Shown here one piece after another: positions 35,241-47,078 of a DNA stretch of 64,000 bases. Within the stretch, counting starts at the first letter, position 1, and the number at the start of each line of letters is the position of its first letter. The notes beneath the pieces are model-generated. The model had not been told where the DNA came from. It saw nothing but the letters and a program-made list of their open reading frames with translations, and searched no databases. The position numbers were made by a program, and so were the translations under genes. Origin of the DNA: Sinonovacula constricta (Eukaryota > Mollusca > Bivalvia > Cardiida > Solecurtidae); contig CM017564.1 of NCBI GenBank assembly GCA_007844125.1, positions 28,699,158-28,763,157 of the forward strand, in the 5' to 3' direction.

Positions 35241-37370
35241 ACTATCTACTTGCCTTCCTGATGTTGTCCCACTGTCTACCTGCCTTCCTGCTGTTGTCCC
35301 ACTGTCTACCTGCCTTCCTGCTGTCCGTCCCACTGTCTACCAGCCTTCCTGCTGTTGTCCCTCTGTCTACCTGCCTTCCTGCTGTTGTCCCACTGTCTAC
35401 CTGCCTTCCTGCTGTTGTCCCACTGTCTACCTGCCTTTCTGCTGTTGTCCCACTGTCTACCTGCCTTCCTGCTGTTGTCCCACTGTCTATCTGCCTTTCT
35501 GCTGTTGTCCCATTGTCTACCTGCCTTCCTGCTGTTGTTCCACTGTCTACCTGCCTTCCTGCTGTTGTCCCACTGTCTACCAGTCTTCCTGCTGTCCGTC
35601 CCACTGTCTACCTGCCTTCCTGCTGTTGTTCCACTGTCTACATGCCTTCCTGCTGTTGTCCCACTGTCTACCTGCCTTCCTGCTGTTGTCCCACTGTCTA
35701 CCTGCCTTTCTGCTGTTGTCCCACTGTCTACCTGCCTTCCTGCTGTTGTCCCACTGTCTACCTGCCTTCCTGCTGTTGTCCCACTTTATACCTGTCCTTC
35801 TGCTGTTGTCCCACTATCTACATGCCTTCCTGCTCTTGTCCCACTGTCTACCTGCCTTCCTGCTGTCTGTTCCACTGTCTACCTGCCTTCCTGCTGCCTG
35901 TCCCACTGTCTACCTGCCTTCCTGCTGTCTGTTCCACTGTCTATCTGCCCTTCTGCTGTCTGTCCCACTGTCTACCTGCCCTTCTGCTGTCTGTTCCAGT
36001 GTTTACCTGCCCTTCTGATGTCTGTTCCACTGTCTACCTGACCTTCTGCTGTCTGTCCCACTGTGTACCTGCCTTCCTGCTGTCTGTTCCACTGTCTACC
36101 TGCTCTTTTGTTGTCTGTTCCACTGTCTACCTGCCTTCCTGCTGTCTGTTCCACTGTCTACCTGCTCTTTTGCTGTCTGTTCCACTGTCTACCTGCCCTT
36201 CTGCTGTCTGTTCCACTGTCTACCTGCCCTTCTGCTGTCTGTTCCACTGTCTGCCTGCCCTTCTGCTGTCTGTTCCACTGTCTACCTCCTTTCTGCTGTC
36301 TGTTCCACTGTCTACCTGCCCTTCTGCTGTCTGTTCCACTTTCTACCTGCCCTTCTGCTGTCTGTTCCACTGTCTACCTGCCTTCCTGCTGCCTGTTCCA
36401 CTGTATGTCTGCCCTTCTGCTGTCTGTTCCACTGTCTACTTGCCTTCCTGCTGTCTGTTCCACTGACTACCTGCCCATCTGCTGTCTGATCCACTGTGTA
36501 CCTGCCTTCCTGCTGTCTGTTCCACTGTCTACCTGCCCTTTTGCTGCCTGTTCCAATGTATACCTGCCTTCCTGCTGCCTGTTCCACGGTCTACCTGCCT
36601 TCCTGCTGTCTGTCCCACTGTCTACTTGCCTTCCTACTGTTGTCCCACTGTCTACTTGCCTTCCTGCTGTCTGTCGCACTGTCTACCTGCCTTCCTGGTG
36701 TCTGTTCCACTGTCTACCTGCCTTCCTGATGTCTGTCCCACTGTCTACCTGCCCTTCTGCTGTCTGTTCCACTGTCTACTTGCCTTCCTGCTGTCTGTTT
36801 CACTGTCTACCTGCCTTCCTGCCGTCTGTTCCACTGTCTACCTGTCTTCCTGCTGTTGTCCCACTGTCTACCTGCATTCCTGCTGTCTGTCCCACTGTCT
36901 ACCTGCCTTCCTGCTGTCTGTCCTACTGTCTACTTGCCTTCCTACTGTTGTCCCACTGTCTACTTGCCTTCCTGCTGTCTGTCGCACTTTCTACCTGCCT
37001 TCCTGGTGTCTGTTCCACTGTCTACCTGCCTTCCTGATGTCTGTCCCACTGTCTACCTGCCCTTCTGCTGTCTGTTCCACTGTCTACGTGCCTTCCTGCT
37101 GTCTGTTCCACTGTGTACCTGCCCTTCTGCTGTCTGTTCCACTGTCTACGTGCCTTCCTGCTGTCTGTTCCACTGTGTACCTGCCCTACTGCTGTCTGTC
37201 CCACTGTCTACTTGCCTTCCTACTGTTGTCCCACTGTCTACCTGCTTTCCTGCTGTCTGTTTTACTGTCTACCTGCCCTTCTGCTGTCTGTTACACTGTC
37301 TACCTGCCCTTCTGCTGTCTGTTCCACTGTCAACCTGCATACTTGCTGTCTGTCCCATTGTCTGTAAGCC
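35240..37370. repeat. Minisatellite, 30- and 31-bp units, about 70 copies
   Basis: One unit type is CTTCCTGCTGTTGTCCCACT followed by GTCTACCTGC (30 bp), dominant at 35260-35850. The other is CTTCTGCTGTCTGTTCCACT followed by GTCTACCTGCC (31 bp), dominant after about 35850. Blocks also recur, for example 36640-36760 against 36930-37060. Frames are open on both strands. Confidence 0.95.
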
Positions 37371-37384
37371 TGCTAATTATCAGC

Positions 37385-40300
37385 TAGCAGCATGTATATG
37401 TCTGACGTCTGTTTGATGCACGTCTATATTGTTTATCTGATTTCTGTTTGCTACATGTCTAATGTTTGTCCGATGTCTGTTTGATGCATGTCTATTGTTT
37501 GTCTGATGTCTGTTTGCTACATGTCTATTGTTTGTCTGATGTCTGTTTGTTACATGTTTGTTGTTTGTTTGATGTCTGTTTGCTACATGTATGTTGTTTG
37601 TCTGATGTCTGTTTGCTACATGTCTGTTGTTTGTCCGAAGTCTGTTTGCTACATGTATGTTGTTTGTCTGACGTCTGTTTTCTCCATGTCTGTTGTTTGT
37701 CTGATGTATGTTTGCTACATGTCTGTTGTTTGTCCGATGTATGTTTGCTACATGTCTGTTGTTTGCCTGATGTCTGTTTGTGACATGTCTGTTGTTTGTT
37801 TTATGTATGTTTAATGCATGTCTATTGTTTGTCTGATGTCTGTTTGCTACATGTCTGTTGCTTGTCTGATGTCTGTTTGCTTCATGTCTGTTGTTTGTCT
37901 GATGTCTGTTTGCTACATGTCTATTGTGTGTCTGATGTCTGTTTGCTACATGTCTGTTGTTTGTCTGATGTCTGTTTGCTGCATGTCTGTTGTTTGTCTG
38001 ATGTCTGTTTGCCACATGTCTGTTGTTTGTCTGATGTCTGTTTGGTACATGTCTTTTGTTTGTCTGATGTCTGTTTGCTACATGTCTATTGTTTGTCTGA
38101 TGTCTGTTTGCTACATGTCTGTTGTTTGTCTGATGTATGTTTGCTGCATGTCTGTTGTTTGTCTGATTTCTGTTTGCTTCATGTTTGTTGTTTTTCTGAT
38201 GTCTGTTTGCTTCATGTCTGTTGTTTGTCTGATGTCTGTTTGCTGCATGTCTGTTGTTTGTCTAATTTCTGTTTGCTTCATGTCTGTTGTTTGTCTGATA
38301 TCTGTTTGCTTTATGTCTGTTGTTTGTCTGATGTCTGTTTGCTACATGGCTGTTGTTTGTCTGATGACTGTTTGCTACATGTCTATTGTTTGTCTGATGT
38401 ATGTTTGCTACATGTCTGTTGTTTGTCTGATGTTTGTTTGCTGCATGTCTTTTGTTTGTCTGATGTCTGTTTGCTACATGTCTGTTGTTTGTCCGATTTC
38501 TGATTGCTACATGTCTTTTGTTTGTCTGATGTCTGTTTGCTACGTGTCTGTTGTTTGTCCGATGTCTGTTTGCTACATGTCTGTTGTTTGACTGATGTCT
38601 GTTTGCTACATGTCTGTTGTTTGTCTGATGTTTGTTTGCTGCATGTGTGTTGTTTGTCTGTTGTCTTATTGCTGCATGTATGTTGTTTGTCTGATGTCTG
38701 TTTGCTGTATGTCTAACCGTATGCTTGCTTATCCCGCAGTTTCCTGCTGTCGGCCTGCTGCCTGCTTGCTGCCTTTCTTACTGATGGCCTACTGCCTGTA
38801 TCATTACCCGCTGTGTGTTTGGATGCTGCCTGTTCCCTTACTTCCTGCGTGTCTGTAATGCATAATGCGCTTTAAGTTGTGATTTTATATACAATAAAAT
38901 ATAATTTGTACCTCTGAATGCACCTTTTAAAACACAGATATATGAATATCAATGTCTGTTTGCTACATGTCTATTGTTTGTCTGATGTCTGTTTGCTACA
39001 TGTCTGTTGTATGTCCGATGTCTGTTTGATGCATGTCTATTGTTTGTACGATGTCTGTTTGATGCAGGTCTATAGTTTATATGATGCCTTTTTGCTGCAT
39101 GTCTATTGTTTGTCTGATGTCTGTTTGCCACATGTCTTTTGTTTGTCTGAAATCTGTTTGCTACATGTCTGTTGTTTGTCTGATGTCTGTTTGCTACATG
39201 TCTGTTGTTTGTCTGATGTCTGTTTGCTGCATGTCTGTTGTTTGTCTGATGTCTGTTTGCTGCATGTCTGTTGTTTGTCTGATGTCTATTTGCTGCATGT
39301 CTGTTGTTTGTCTGACGTCTGTTTGCTACATGTCTGTTGTTTGTCCGATTTCTGATTGCTACATGTCTTTTGTTTGTCTGATGTCTGTTTGCTACGTGTC
39401 TGTTGTTTGTCCGATGTCTGTTTGCTACATGTCTGTTGTTTGACTGATGTCTGTTTGCTACATGTCTGTTGTTTGTCTGATGTTTGTTTGCTGCATGTGT
39501 GTTGTTTGTCTGTTGTCTTATTGCTGCATGTATGTTGTTTGTCTGATGTCTGTTTGCTGTATGTCTAACCGTATGCTTGCTTATCCCGCAGTTTCCTGCT
39601 GTCGGCCTGCTGCCTGCTTGCTGCCTTTCTTACTGATGGCCTACTGCCTGTATCATTACCCGCTGTGTGTTTGGATGCTGCCTGTTCCCTTACTTCCTGC
39701 GTGTCTGTAATGCATAATGCGCTTTAAGTTGTGATTTTATATACAATAAAATATAATTTGTACCTCTGAATGCACCTTTTAAAACACAGATATATGAATA
39801 TCAATGTCTGTTTGCTACATGTCTATTGTTTGTCTGATGTCTGTTTGCTACATGTCTGTTGTATGTCCGATGTCTGTTTGATGCATGTCTATTGTTTGTA
39901 CGATGTCTGTTTGATGCAGGTCTATAGTTTATATGATGCCTTTTTGCTGCATGTCTATTGTTTGTCTGATGTCTGTTTGCCACATGTCTTTTGTTTGTCT
40001 GAAATCTGTTTGCTACATGTCTGTTGTTTGTCTGATGTCTGTTTGCTACATGTCTGTTGTTTGTCTGATGTCTGTTTGCTGCATGTCTGTTGTTTGTCTG
40101 ATGTCTGTTTGCTGCATGTCTGTTGTTTGTCTGATGTCTATTTGCTGCATGTCTGTTGTTTGTCTGACGTCTGTTTGCTGCATGTCTATTGTTTGCCTGA
40201 TGTCTGTTTGCTGCATGTCTATCATTTGTTTGATATCCGTTTGCTGCATGTCTGTTGTTTGTCTGATGTCTGTTTGCTGCATGTCTGTTGTTTGTCTGCT

Positions 40301-40400
40301 GTCTGTTTGCTGCATGCGTGTTGTTTGTCTGTTGTCTGTTTGCTGCATGTCTATTGTTTGTCTGATGTCTGTTTGCTGTATGTCTAACCGTATGCTTGCT
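37385..40400. repeat. Minisatellite, 33-bp unit, with 852-bp higher-order duplication
   Basis: The unit is TTGTTTGTCTGATGTCTGTT followed by TGCTACATGTCTG (33 bp = 11 codons), so every frame without a stop stays open. Three copies of a unique spacer interrupt it, beginning TGTCTAACCGTATGC at about 38710, 39562 and 40381. The first two are 852 bp apart, and the third 819 bp on (one unit fewer). Confidence 0.95.
38709..38945 (+). repeat. Spacer of the higher-order repeat, copy 1 (copies 2 and 3 at 39561 and 40380)
   Basis: The non-repetitive spacer contains CTGCTGTCGGCCTGCTGCC, GATGGCCTACTGCCTGTATC and, near its end, AATAAA at 38893-38898 (also 39745-39750 and 40572-40577). By eye copies 1 and 2 are identical. 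Copy 3 carries several substitutions and an insertion. Confidence 0.85.
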
Positions 40401-40698
40401 TATCCCGCAGTTTCCTGCTGTCGGCCTGCTGCCTTGCTGCCTGCTTGCTGCCTTTCTTACTGATGGCCTACTGCCTGTATCATTACCCGCTGTGTGTTTG
40501 GATGCTGCCTGTTCCCTTACTACCTGCGTGTCTGAAATGCATAATGCGCTTTAAGATGTTATTTTATATATAATAAAATATAATTTGTACCTCTGAATGC
40601 ACCTTTTAAAACACAGATATATAGATATCAATTTTCATTAAATTTGTCAGTCAAAAATGTTTATTTCACTGTTTTGTCCCAGGATTAAACCACTTGGC

Positions 40699-41019
40699 GC
40701 ATTCTCTCACCAGAGGGCGTGCTACACAAGTTTCGCTTACACCTCTGTCAACGCCGGGAAAAGTAGTTCTCATACACGTGATATTCTATCGTCACATGTC
40801 GCAAAATACTTCCCCGAAAATTTTGGTTAAAATATATCTTAAACATTGTTCTAAAAAAATAAAAATACCAATTTTCATTTTAAGAAAAATATATAGAGAT
40901 CAAAATAATCTCACGAGCATTTTATTCCTTATTTATATTTTGTACAAGAATCTTGTACATTGGGCGTTGACAGAGGTGTAAGCGAAACTTGTGTAGCACG
41001 CCCTCTGGTGAGAGAATGC
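40699..41019. mobile_element. MITE, 321 bp, perfect 57-bp terminal inverted repeats, 7-bp target duplication
   Basis: The left end (40699-40755) starts GCATTCTCTCACCAGAGGGC and ends CTCTGTCAACGCC. The right end (40963-41019) is its exact reverse complement over all 57 bases. ACTTGGC flanks both sides (40692-40698, 41020-41026). The 207-bp interior is AT-rich with a small palindrome (TACAAGAATCTTGTA). No coding capacity. Confidence 0.92.
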
Positions 41020-41342
41020 ACTTGGCGATGAGTTTGCGACGATGAGCAAGTGATCACGACGGACCGAGAGTGATGACGTCATTTACAGACTTGTGGTAAA
41101 GACATTGTGGTTTGTAAATTATCTCTTTTAACAGGCAACATGTTCGTGTACCCACGCATGAACATACCAGACTGCATATAAAGGTTGCGCATGACTTCAG
41201 TATTAATAATAATTACGCGCTTAGATGGTTTGGTGTTTAACTAGCTTTAACCTTTTTAATTTCGAAATTCCTATACACATCGGCATTACTGAATATCATA
41301 ATATCGAACATGACTGCAATATGCGCCGAACAGGACATCTTA

Positions 41343-41520
41343 CCGTCCAAAATATTATGAAAAAAAGTTTTCCGCCTAGAAAATTTAAAAAAGTTTTCCG
41401 TGTAGAATATTAAGAACAAAAAAGGTTTTCCGTCCAGAATATTAAAAACAGAAAGTGTTCCGTCCAGAATATTAAGAACAAACACTTTCCGTCCAGAATA
41501 TAAAGGTCAAAAAAAGTTTT
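41343..41520. repeat. Short tandem repeat, unit about 26-34 bp, six diverged copies
   Basis: Each unit starts CCGTCCAGAATATTAAGAAC or a variant and ends in a purine run plus GTTTT. Starts are near 41343, 41371, 41398, 41430, 41460 and 41489. Confidence 0.85.
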
Positions 41521-41763
41521 CTAAGTTTCATACAGACATTCTATGTTTGCCAAATAAAGTCGAAATTTGTACTTATTGGATAAGTATGCGGCAACATACT
41601 TAAAATGATCATACATGTATATATATGCAGGCTCCTCAAACACAATCGCTAGAGTTATGGTCCTTGTGTTTCGCTCTCAACAAAGGGCAATCAAAGTAAT
41701 CTCGGTTACCAATTGTTGATTAAATATAACTATGACAGAAAGAAAAAACACCCAAGCTTTTTA

Positions 41764-42370
41764 ATGTTGTATCCGACATTTTGGACCAAAATATTTTTAT
41801 TAAACATCTTAGTAAACCATTGGTATCTGAACAGATCTCGCAAAATGCTGTTTATTGATGTCCTACACCTGTCTGAAAGTGAAGCATGACGTCACAATCG
41901 TCATTAAAAACATGTATTTCCTATTTGAGCCAAGCAGCACAGTTAGCTATTTTTAAACCAAGAAGGTCACGTGACCACTAAATTAAAATCACGCTTCATA
42001 CTCATACAGTAAATAACCTCTGACGTCGATGTCTATATTTAACTTAAATCCCCATCATGCTTATTTATAGACTTAGAAAGAATGGACATAAAACGACTAA
42101 AGTCACGATGTTTTAGCACACCCACGTCATCCCTTGTGACGTCGATGTCTATTTTTAGCAGGAATTCCATTCGTTCTTATTTATAGATTTGAAAAGTATA
42201 ACATTTCAAGTATTGATTAACGAGTTTTACTTCCCAAAAATCGTCAAAGTTTAGTATGAAGTATGTTGTTTATTCTGCATAACTTATGCACAAATACCCC
42301 CAAACAGAGGTAAGATATTGTTACATATATAAGATATAGGCAAACAGTCGAATACCACAATTAACATCAA
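41764..42370 (+). repeat. Dispersed family B copy (fullest)
   Basis: Order: GTATCCGACATTTTGGACC, AAACATC, TATTTCCTATTTGAGCC, AGCACAGTTAGCTATTTTTA, GGTCACGTGACCAC, CTCTGACGTCGATGTCTAT, CTTATTTATAGACTT, then AGGCAAACAGTCG. The TGACGTCGATGTCTATTT stretch occurs twice (about 42018 and 42137). The same order occurs at 62388-62830 and, shortened, at 48279-48615. Confidence 0.75.
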
Positions 42371-42419
42371 TTACTTAATAATATGAGAGCAGTTTAAACA
42401 GCACCATCCAGTAGTTACA

Positions 42420-44232
42420 AACATCTTTGCTCTTATAGGTGACTTCACAAACGGAAACTGTGCTCCACGTCTACGATCTTTGCTTTTATAGGTGACTTCG
42501 GAAACGGAAACTGTGCTCCACGTCTACGATTTTGCTTTTATAGGTGCCTTCGGAAACGGAAACTGTGCTCCACGTCTACGATTTTGCTTTTATAGGTGAC
42601 TCGGAAACGGAAACTGTGCTCACGTCTACGATCTTTGCTTTTATAGGTGACTCGGAAACGGAAACTGTGCTCCACGTCTACGATCTTTGCTTTTATAGGT
42701 GACTTCGGAAACGGAAACTGTGCTCCACGTCTACGATCTTTGCTTTTATAGGTGACTTCGGAAACGGAAACTGTGCTCCACGTCTACGATCTTTGCTTTT
42801 ATAGGTGACTTCGGAAACGGAAACTGTGCTCCACGTCTACGATCTTTACTTTTATAGGTGACTTCGGAAACGGAAACTGTGCTCCACGTCTACGATCTTT
42901 GCTTTTATAGGTGACTTCGCAAACGGAAACTGTGCTCCACGTCTACGATCTTTGCTTTTATAGGTGACTTCGGAAACGGAAACTGTGCTCCACGTCTACG
43001 ATCTTCGCTTTTATAGGTGACTTCGCAAACGGAAACTGTGCTCCACGTCTACGATCTTTGATTTTTAGGTAACTTCGCAAACGGAAACTGTTCTTCACGT
43101 CTACGACCTTTGCTTTTCTAGGTGAACTCGGAATCGGAAACTGTGCTCCACGTCTAAGATCTTTGCTTTTTTAGGTGAACTCGGAAACGTAAACTGTTCT
43201 CCACGTCTACGATCTTTGCTTTTATATGTGACTTCGGAAACGGAAACTGTGCTCACGTCTACGATCTTTGCTTTTATAGGTGACTTCGGAAACGGAAACT
43301 GTGCTCACGTCTACGATCTTCGCTTTTATAGGTGCCTTCGGAAACGGAAACTGTTCTCCACGTCTACGATCTTTGCTTTTATAGGTGACTTCGCAAACGG
43401 AAACTGTGCTCCACGTCTACGATCTTTGATTTTTAGGTAACTTCGCAAACGGAAACTGTTCTTCACGTCTACGACCTTTGCTTTTCTAGGTGAACTCGGA
43501 ATCGGAAACTGTGCTCCACGTCTAAGATCTTTGCTTTTTTAGGTGAACTCGGAAACGTAAACTGTTCTCCACGTCTACGATCTTTGCTTTTATAGGTGAA
43601 CTCGGAATCGGAAACTGTGCTCCACGTCTACGATCTTTGCTTTTTTTAGGTGAACTCGGAAACGTAAACTGTGCTCCACGTCTACGATCTTTGCTCTTAT
43701 CGGTGACTTCGCAAATGGAAACTGTGCTCACGTCTACGATCTTCGCTTTTATAGGTGACTTCGCAAACGGAAACTGTTCTCCACGTCTACGATCTTTGCT
43801 TTTATAGGTGACTTCGGAAACGGAAACTGTTCTCCAAGTCTACGATCTATAGTTTTATATGTGACTTCGGAAACGGAAACTGTGCTCACGTCTACGATCT
43901 TTGCTTTTATAGGTGACTTCGGAAACGGAAACTGTGCTCACGTCTACGATCTTCGCTTTTATAGGTGCCTTCGGAAACGGAAACTGTTCTCCACGTCTAC
44001 GATCTTTGCTTTTATAGGTGACTTCGCAAACGGAAACTGTGCTCCACGTCTACGATCTTTGCTTTTCTAGGTGAACTCGGAATCAGAAACTGTGCTCCAC
44101 GTCTACGATCTTTGCTTTTTTTAGGTGAACTCGGAAACGTAAACTGTGCTCCACGTCTACGATCTTTGCTTTTATAGGTGACTTCGCAAACGGAAACTGT
44201 GCTCCACGTCTACGATCTTTGCTTTTATATGT
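42420..44232. repeat. Tandem array, 53-bp unit, about 34 copies, with ISRE-like motif
   Basis: The unit is CGTCTACGATCTTTGCTTTT, ATAGGTGACTTCGGAAACGG, AAACTGTGCTCCA (53 bp; for example starts at 42781 and 42834). Most copies contain GAAACGGAAACT or a one-base variant (CAAACGG, GAATCGG, GAAACGT). A block of about 633 bp is itself repeated (43228 onward and 43861 onward). Confidence 0.95.
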
Positions 44233-44374
44233 GTATTTCTGAAAAGAAAAATTGTTCCAAACTGTTGGATACAGCCTTTAAACTTTCAAATTTCTGCAAT
44301 AATAATCACAGTCACTTGCTGATGAAGTTAACTTTGAGAAACTTAACCCATACACCACGAACAAGTATAAGTGG

Positions 44375-45545
44375 TTTAGCAAATATTCATCCTTTGTTAA
44401 CTCTTGCTGACGTAGATTTGACACACAAGAATCCTTTAGATCTTAGCAAATATCCATCCTTTGTAGTCACTTGCTGACGTAGATTTAACACACACAAGAA
44501 TCCTTTAGATCTTAGCAATTATCCATCCTTTGTAGTCTCTTGCTGACGTAGATTTAAAACACACAAGAATCCTTTAGATCTTAGCAATTATCCATCCTTT
44601 GTAGTCTCTTGCTGACGTAGATTTAACACACACAAGAATCCGTCAGATCTTAGCAAATATCCATCCTTTGTAGTCTCTTGCTGACGTAGATTTAACACAC
44701 ACAAGAATCCGTCAGATCTTAGCAATTATCCATCCTTTGTAGTCTCTTGCTGACGTAGATTTAACACACACAAGAATCCGTCAGATCTTAGCAAATATCC
44801 ATCCTTTGTAGTCTCTTGCTGACGTAGATTTAACACACACAAGAATCCGTCAGATCTTGGCAAATATCCATCCTTTGTAGTCTCTTGCTGACGTAGATTT
44901 AACACACACAAGAATCCGTCAGATCTTGGCAAATATCCATCCTTTGTAGTCTCTTGCTGACGTAGATTTAACACACACAAGAATCCGTCAGATCTTAGCA
45001 AATATCCATCCTTTGTAGTCTCTTGCTGACGTAGATTTAACACACACAAGAATCCGTCAGATCTTAGCAAATATCCATCCTTTGTAGTCTCTTGCTGACG
45101 TAGATTTAACACACACAAGAATCCGTCAGATCTTGGCAAATATCCATCCTTTGTAGTCTCTTGCTGACGTAGATTTAACACACACAAGAATCCGTCAGAT
45201 CTTAGCAAATATCCATCCTTTGTAGTCTCTTGCTGACGTAGATTTAACACACACAAGAATCCGTCAGATCTTAGCAAATATCCATCCTTTGTGGTCTCTT
45301 GCTGACGTAGATTTAACACACACAAGAATCCTTTAGATCTTAGCAAATATCCATCCTTTGTAGTCTCTTGCTGACGTAGATTTAACACACACAAGAATCC
45401 TTTAGATCTTAGCAAATATCCATCCTTTGTAGTCTCTTGCTGACGTAGATTTAACACACACAAGAATCCTTTAGATCTTAGCAAATATCCATCCTTTGTA
45501 GTCTCTTGCAGACGTAGATTTAACACACACAAGAATCCTTTAGAG
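44375..45545. repeat. Tandem array, 69-bp unit, about 17 copies
   Basis: The unit is TAGTCTCTTGCTGACGTAGA, TTTAACACACACAAGAATCC, GTCAGATCTTAGCAAATATC, CATCCTTTG. It is exactly 23 codons and open on the minus strand over 44726-45532, giving a 268-residue frame of 23-residue repeats (core LCVLNLRQQETTKDGYLLR). The main variant is GTCAGA against TTTAGA, with TTTAGA units grouped at both ends and GTCAGA units in the middle. A real protein is unlikely but not excluded. Confidence 0.95.
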
Positions 45546-47070
45546 CCTTAACATTTCAAAGGTTATATGCGATGTTGATGTTTGTGACATTTTTTTCAAC
45601 TGCAAGAATATAATTAAAAAGCATGTAAACTATACTGATCATTATTTTAATTAGACGTAATTCAATAGGTTACTGATCTTTCTATTCATGTTAACAGTAA
45701 TATGCCTATATCGTCAACACTATAACTACTAAACCAATTTAAATCCAATTTCTTTGTACCTCTTTGTATTGTTTTCTTCTTTCATTTACCAAATATAGGC
45801 AAACACTACTTGTTATATACATAGAAGACAAATAATTTATTTGGATGTTTAATCTTTATAAGACACACTATTAAATTTTTGTACAATTAATAATTACATG
45901 AATTTATATACAAGTTCGTATTCTAGCTTCAAAGCAAAATTGACATTTATACGAAACAAAAATTAAAAGAAAAATTCTTAATACTTCATCAGTCTCCAAT
46001 GAAATGTGTTCATTTAAACGTATTGTCAAAGATATCCGTGTGTCCGCTATTTCGTCGCAAAACAACAAAAAAGAGAGTTTTATTGCGGACGCACGTGCGG
46101 CGGACATCGGAGTATCTGATAAGGAATAATGCACGTGAAAAACTACTTGAAACGTTTCAGTGTCACAAAACGGCAGGGCTGGGAAAAAAATCTGTTCAAA
46201 GACTTGTCCTGGACAAAAATGACTTCTCCGAAAATGTGCGTCGTCTTCAATTAACAAACCCAACAACACATTTTTCATATCTACAACTAACAAACAATGT
46301 ATAACAACAATTGGTTTCTCTTATTTTTTTGTCTAGAATCGTTAATGTATTTTTATGATTTGTTGTTTTTGGACAGGTGCGTGCATTGTACATGTACCGT
46401 CTGTACATGTTGTTGATAAATGTTCCTGGCATGAAAACGATTGTCTTCATCGCTAATAAGAAACCACTGTTTATTTGTTATTTGTCCGATTGCCGATTTA
46501 TAACTTGACCAGGATTAATTTAATAATCAATGACCAATAACCCGAAAATGCATTATGACTTGTCCGGGACGTCGGGCTGTCGTATTTTTTCTAGCACTGA
46601 ATAGATACATTCTTTAGTTTCGGAAAGTGTGGCGTTACCCGCTCCCCGGTCTTGGTTCATTTATTCTACCCATTCTGTATATCTCTATAGTGCTCAATTG
46701 TTTCGCAAAAAGAACAAAAACAACTTCGGTGTGCGTTGTAGAATTTTGAACCCTCATTTCTCCTTCATTTCTTCTTCACAAATTTAAAAGTTCTCAAATG
46801 TTGTATATCCTGGAATGCCAAGGGTGCGTTCTGGCGTTTACAACACACCTGGCCCAAACACGATACACTTTACCAGTATTTTTTCAATTGAATTCATAAA
46901 TATATTTTATTTCATGTACGTTCCGGGCGCACACCACCCACTCAACATCAGTTAGTGACTGGGCATATTTACCTACAATCAGCCCAAAACCGCCGAGTAT
47001 ATATGCCTTTGTACTGCTTAATTGATCATTGATTTTCTTCTTCCCAGTCAGGTGGGCGAAGCTGCACGTG
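45546..47070. other. No gene supported; overlapping open frames at 45904-46304
   Basis: A 129-codon minus frame and a 101-codon plus frame overlap at 45904-46304. Neither has a domain that I recognise. The rest is AT-rich with no clear repeat. Confidence 0.4.
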
Positions 47071-47078
47071 TATGGATG

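Noticed and set aside
35047..37416. Several long Cys/Leu/Ser/Pro-rich open frames (up to 401 codons)
   Set aside because: They are translations of the 30/31-bp array in all frames, on both strands. No splice structure, signal or domain; repeat units simply lack stops.
37380..40463. Open frames with repeating CLSDVCLLHVC or MSVCYMSVVCL
   Set aside because: The unit is 33 bp, so frames persist automatically. Three frames and the opposite strand are equally open.
45904..46304. Overlapping 129-codon (-) and 101-codon (+) frames
   Set aside because: No recognisable domain, no splice context; they exclude each other and composition does not favour either.
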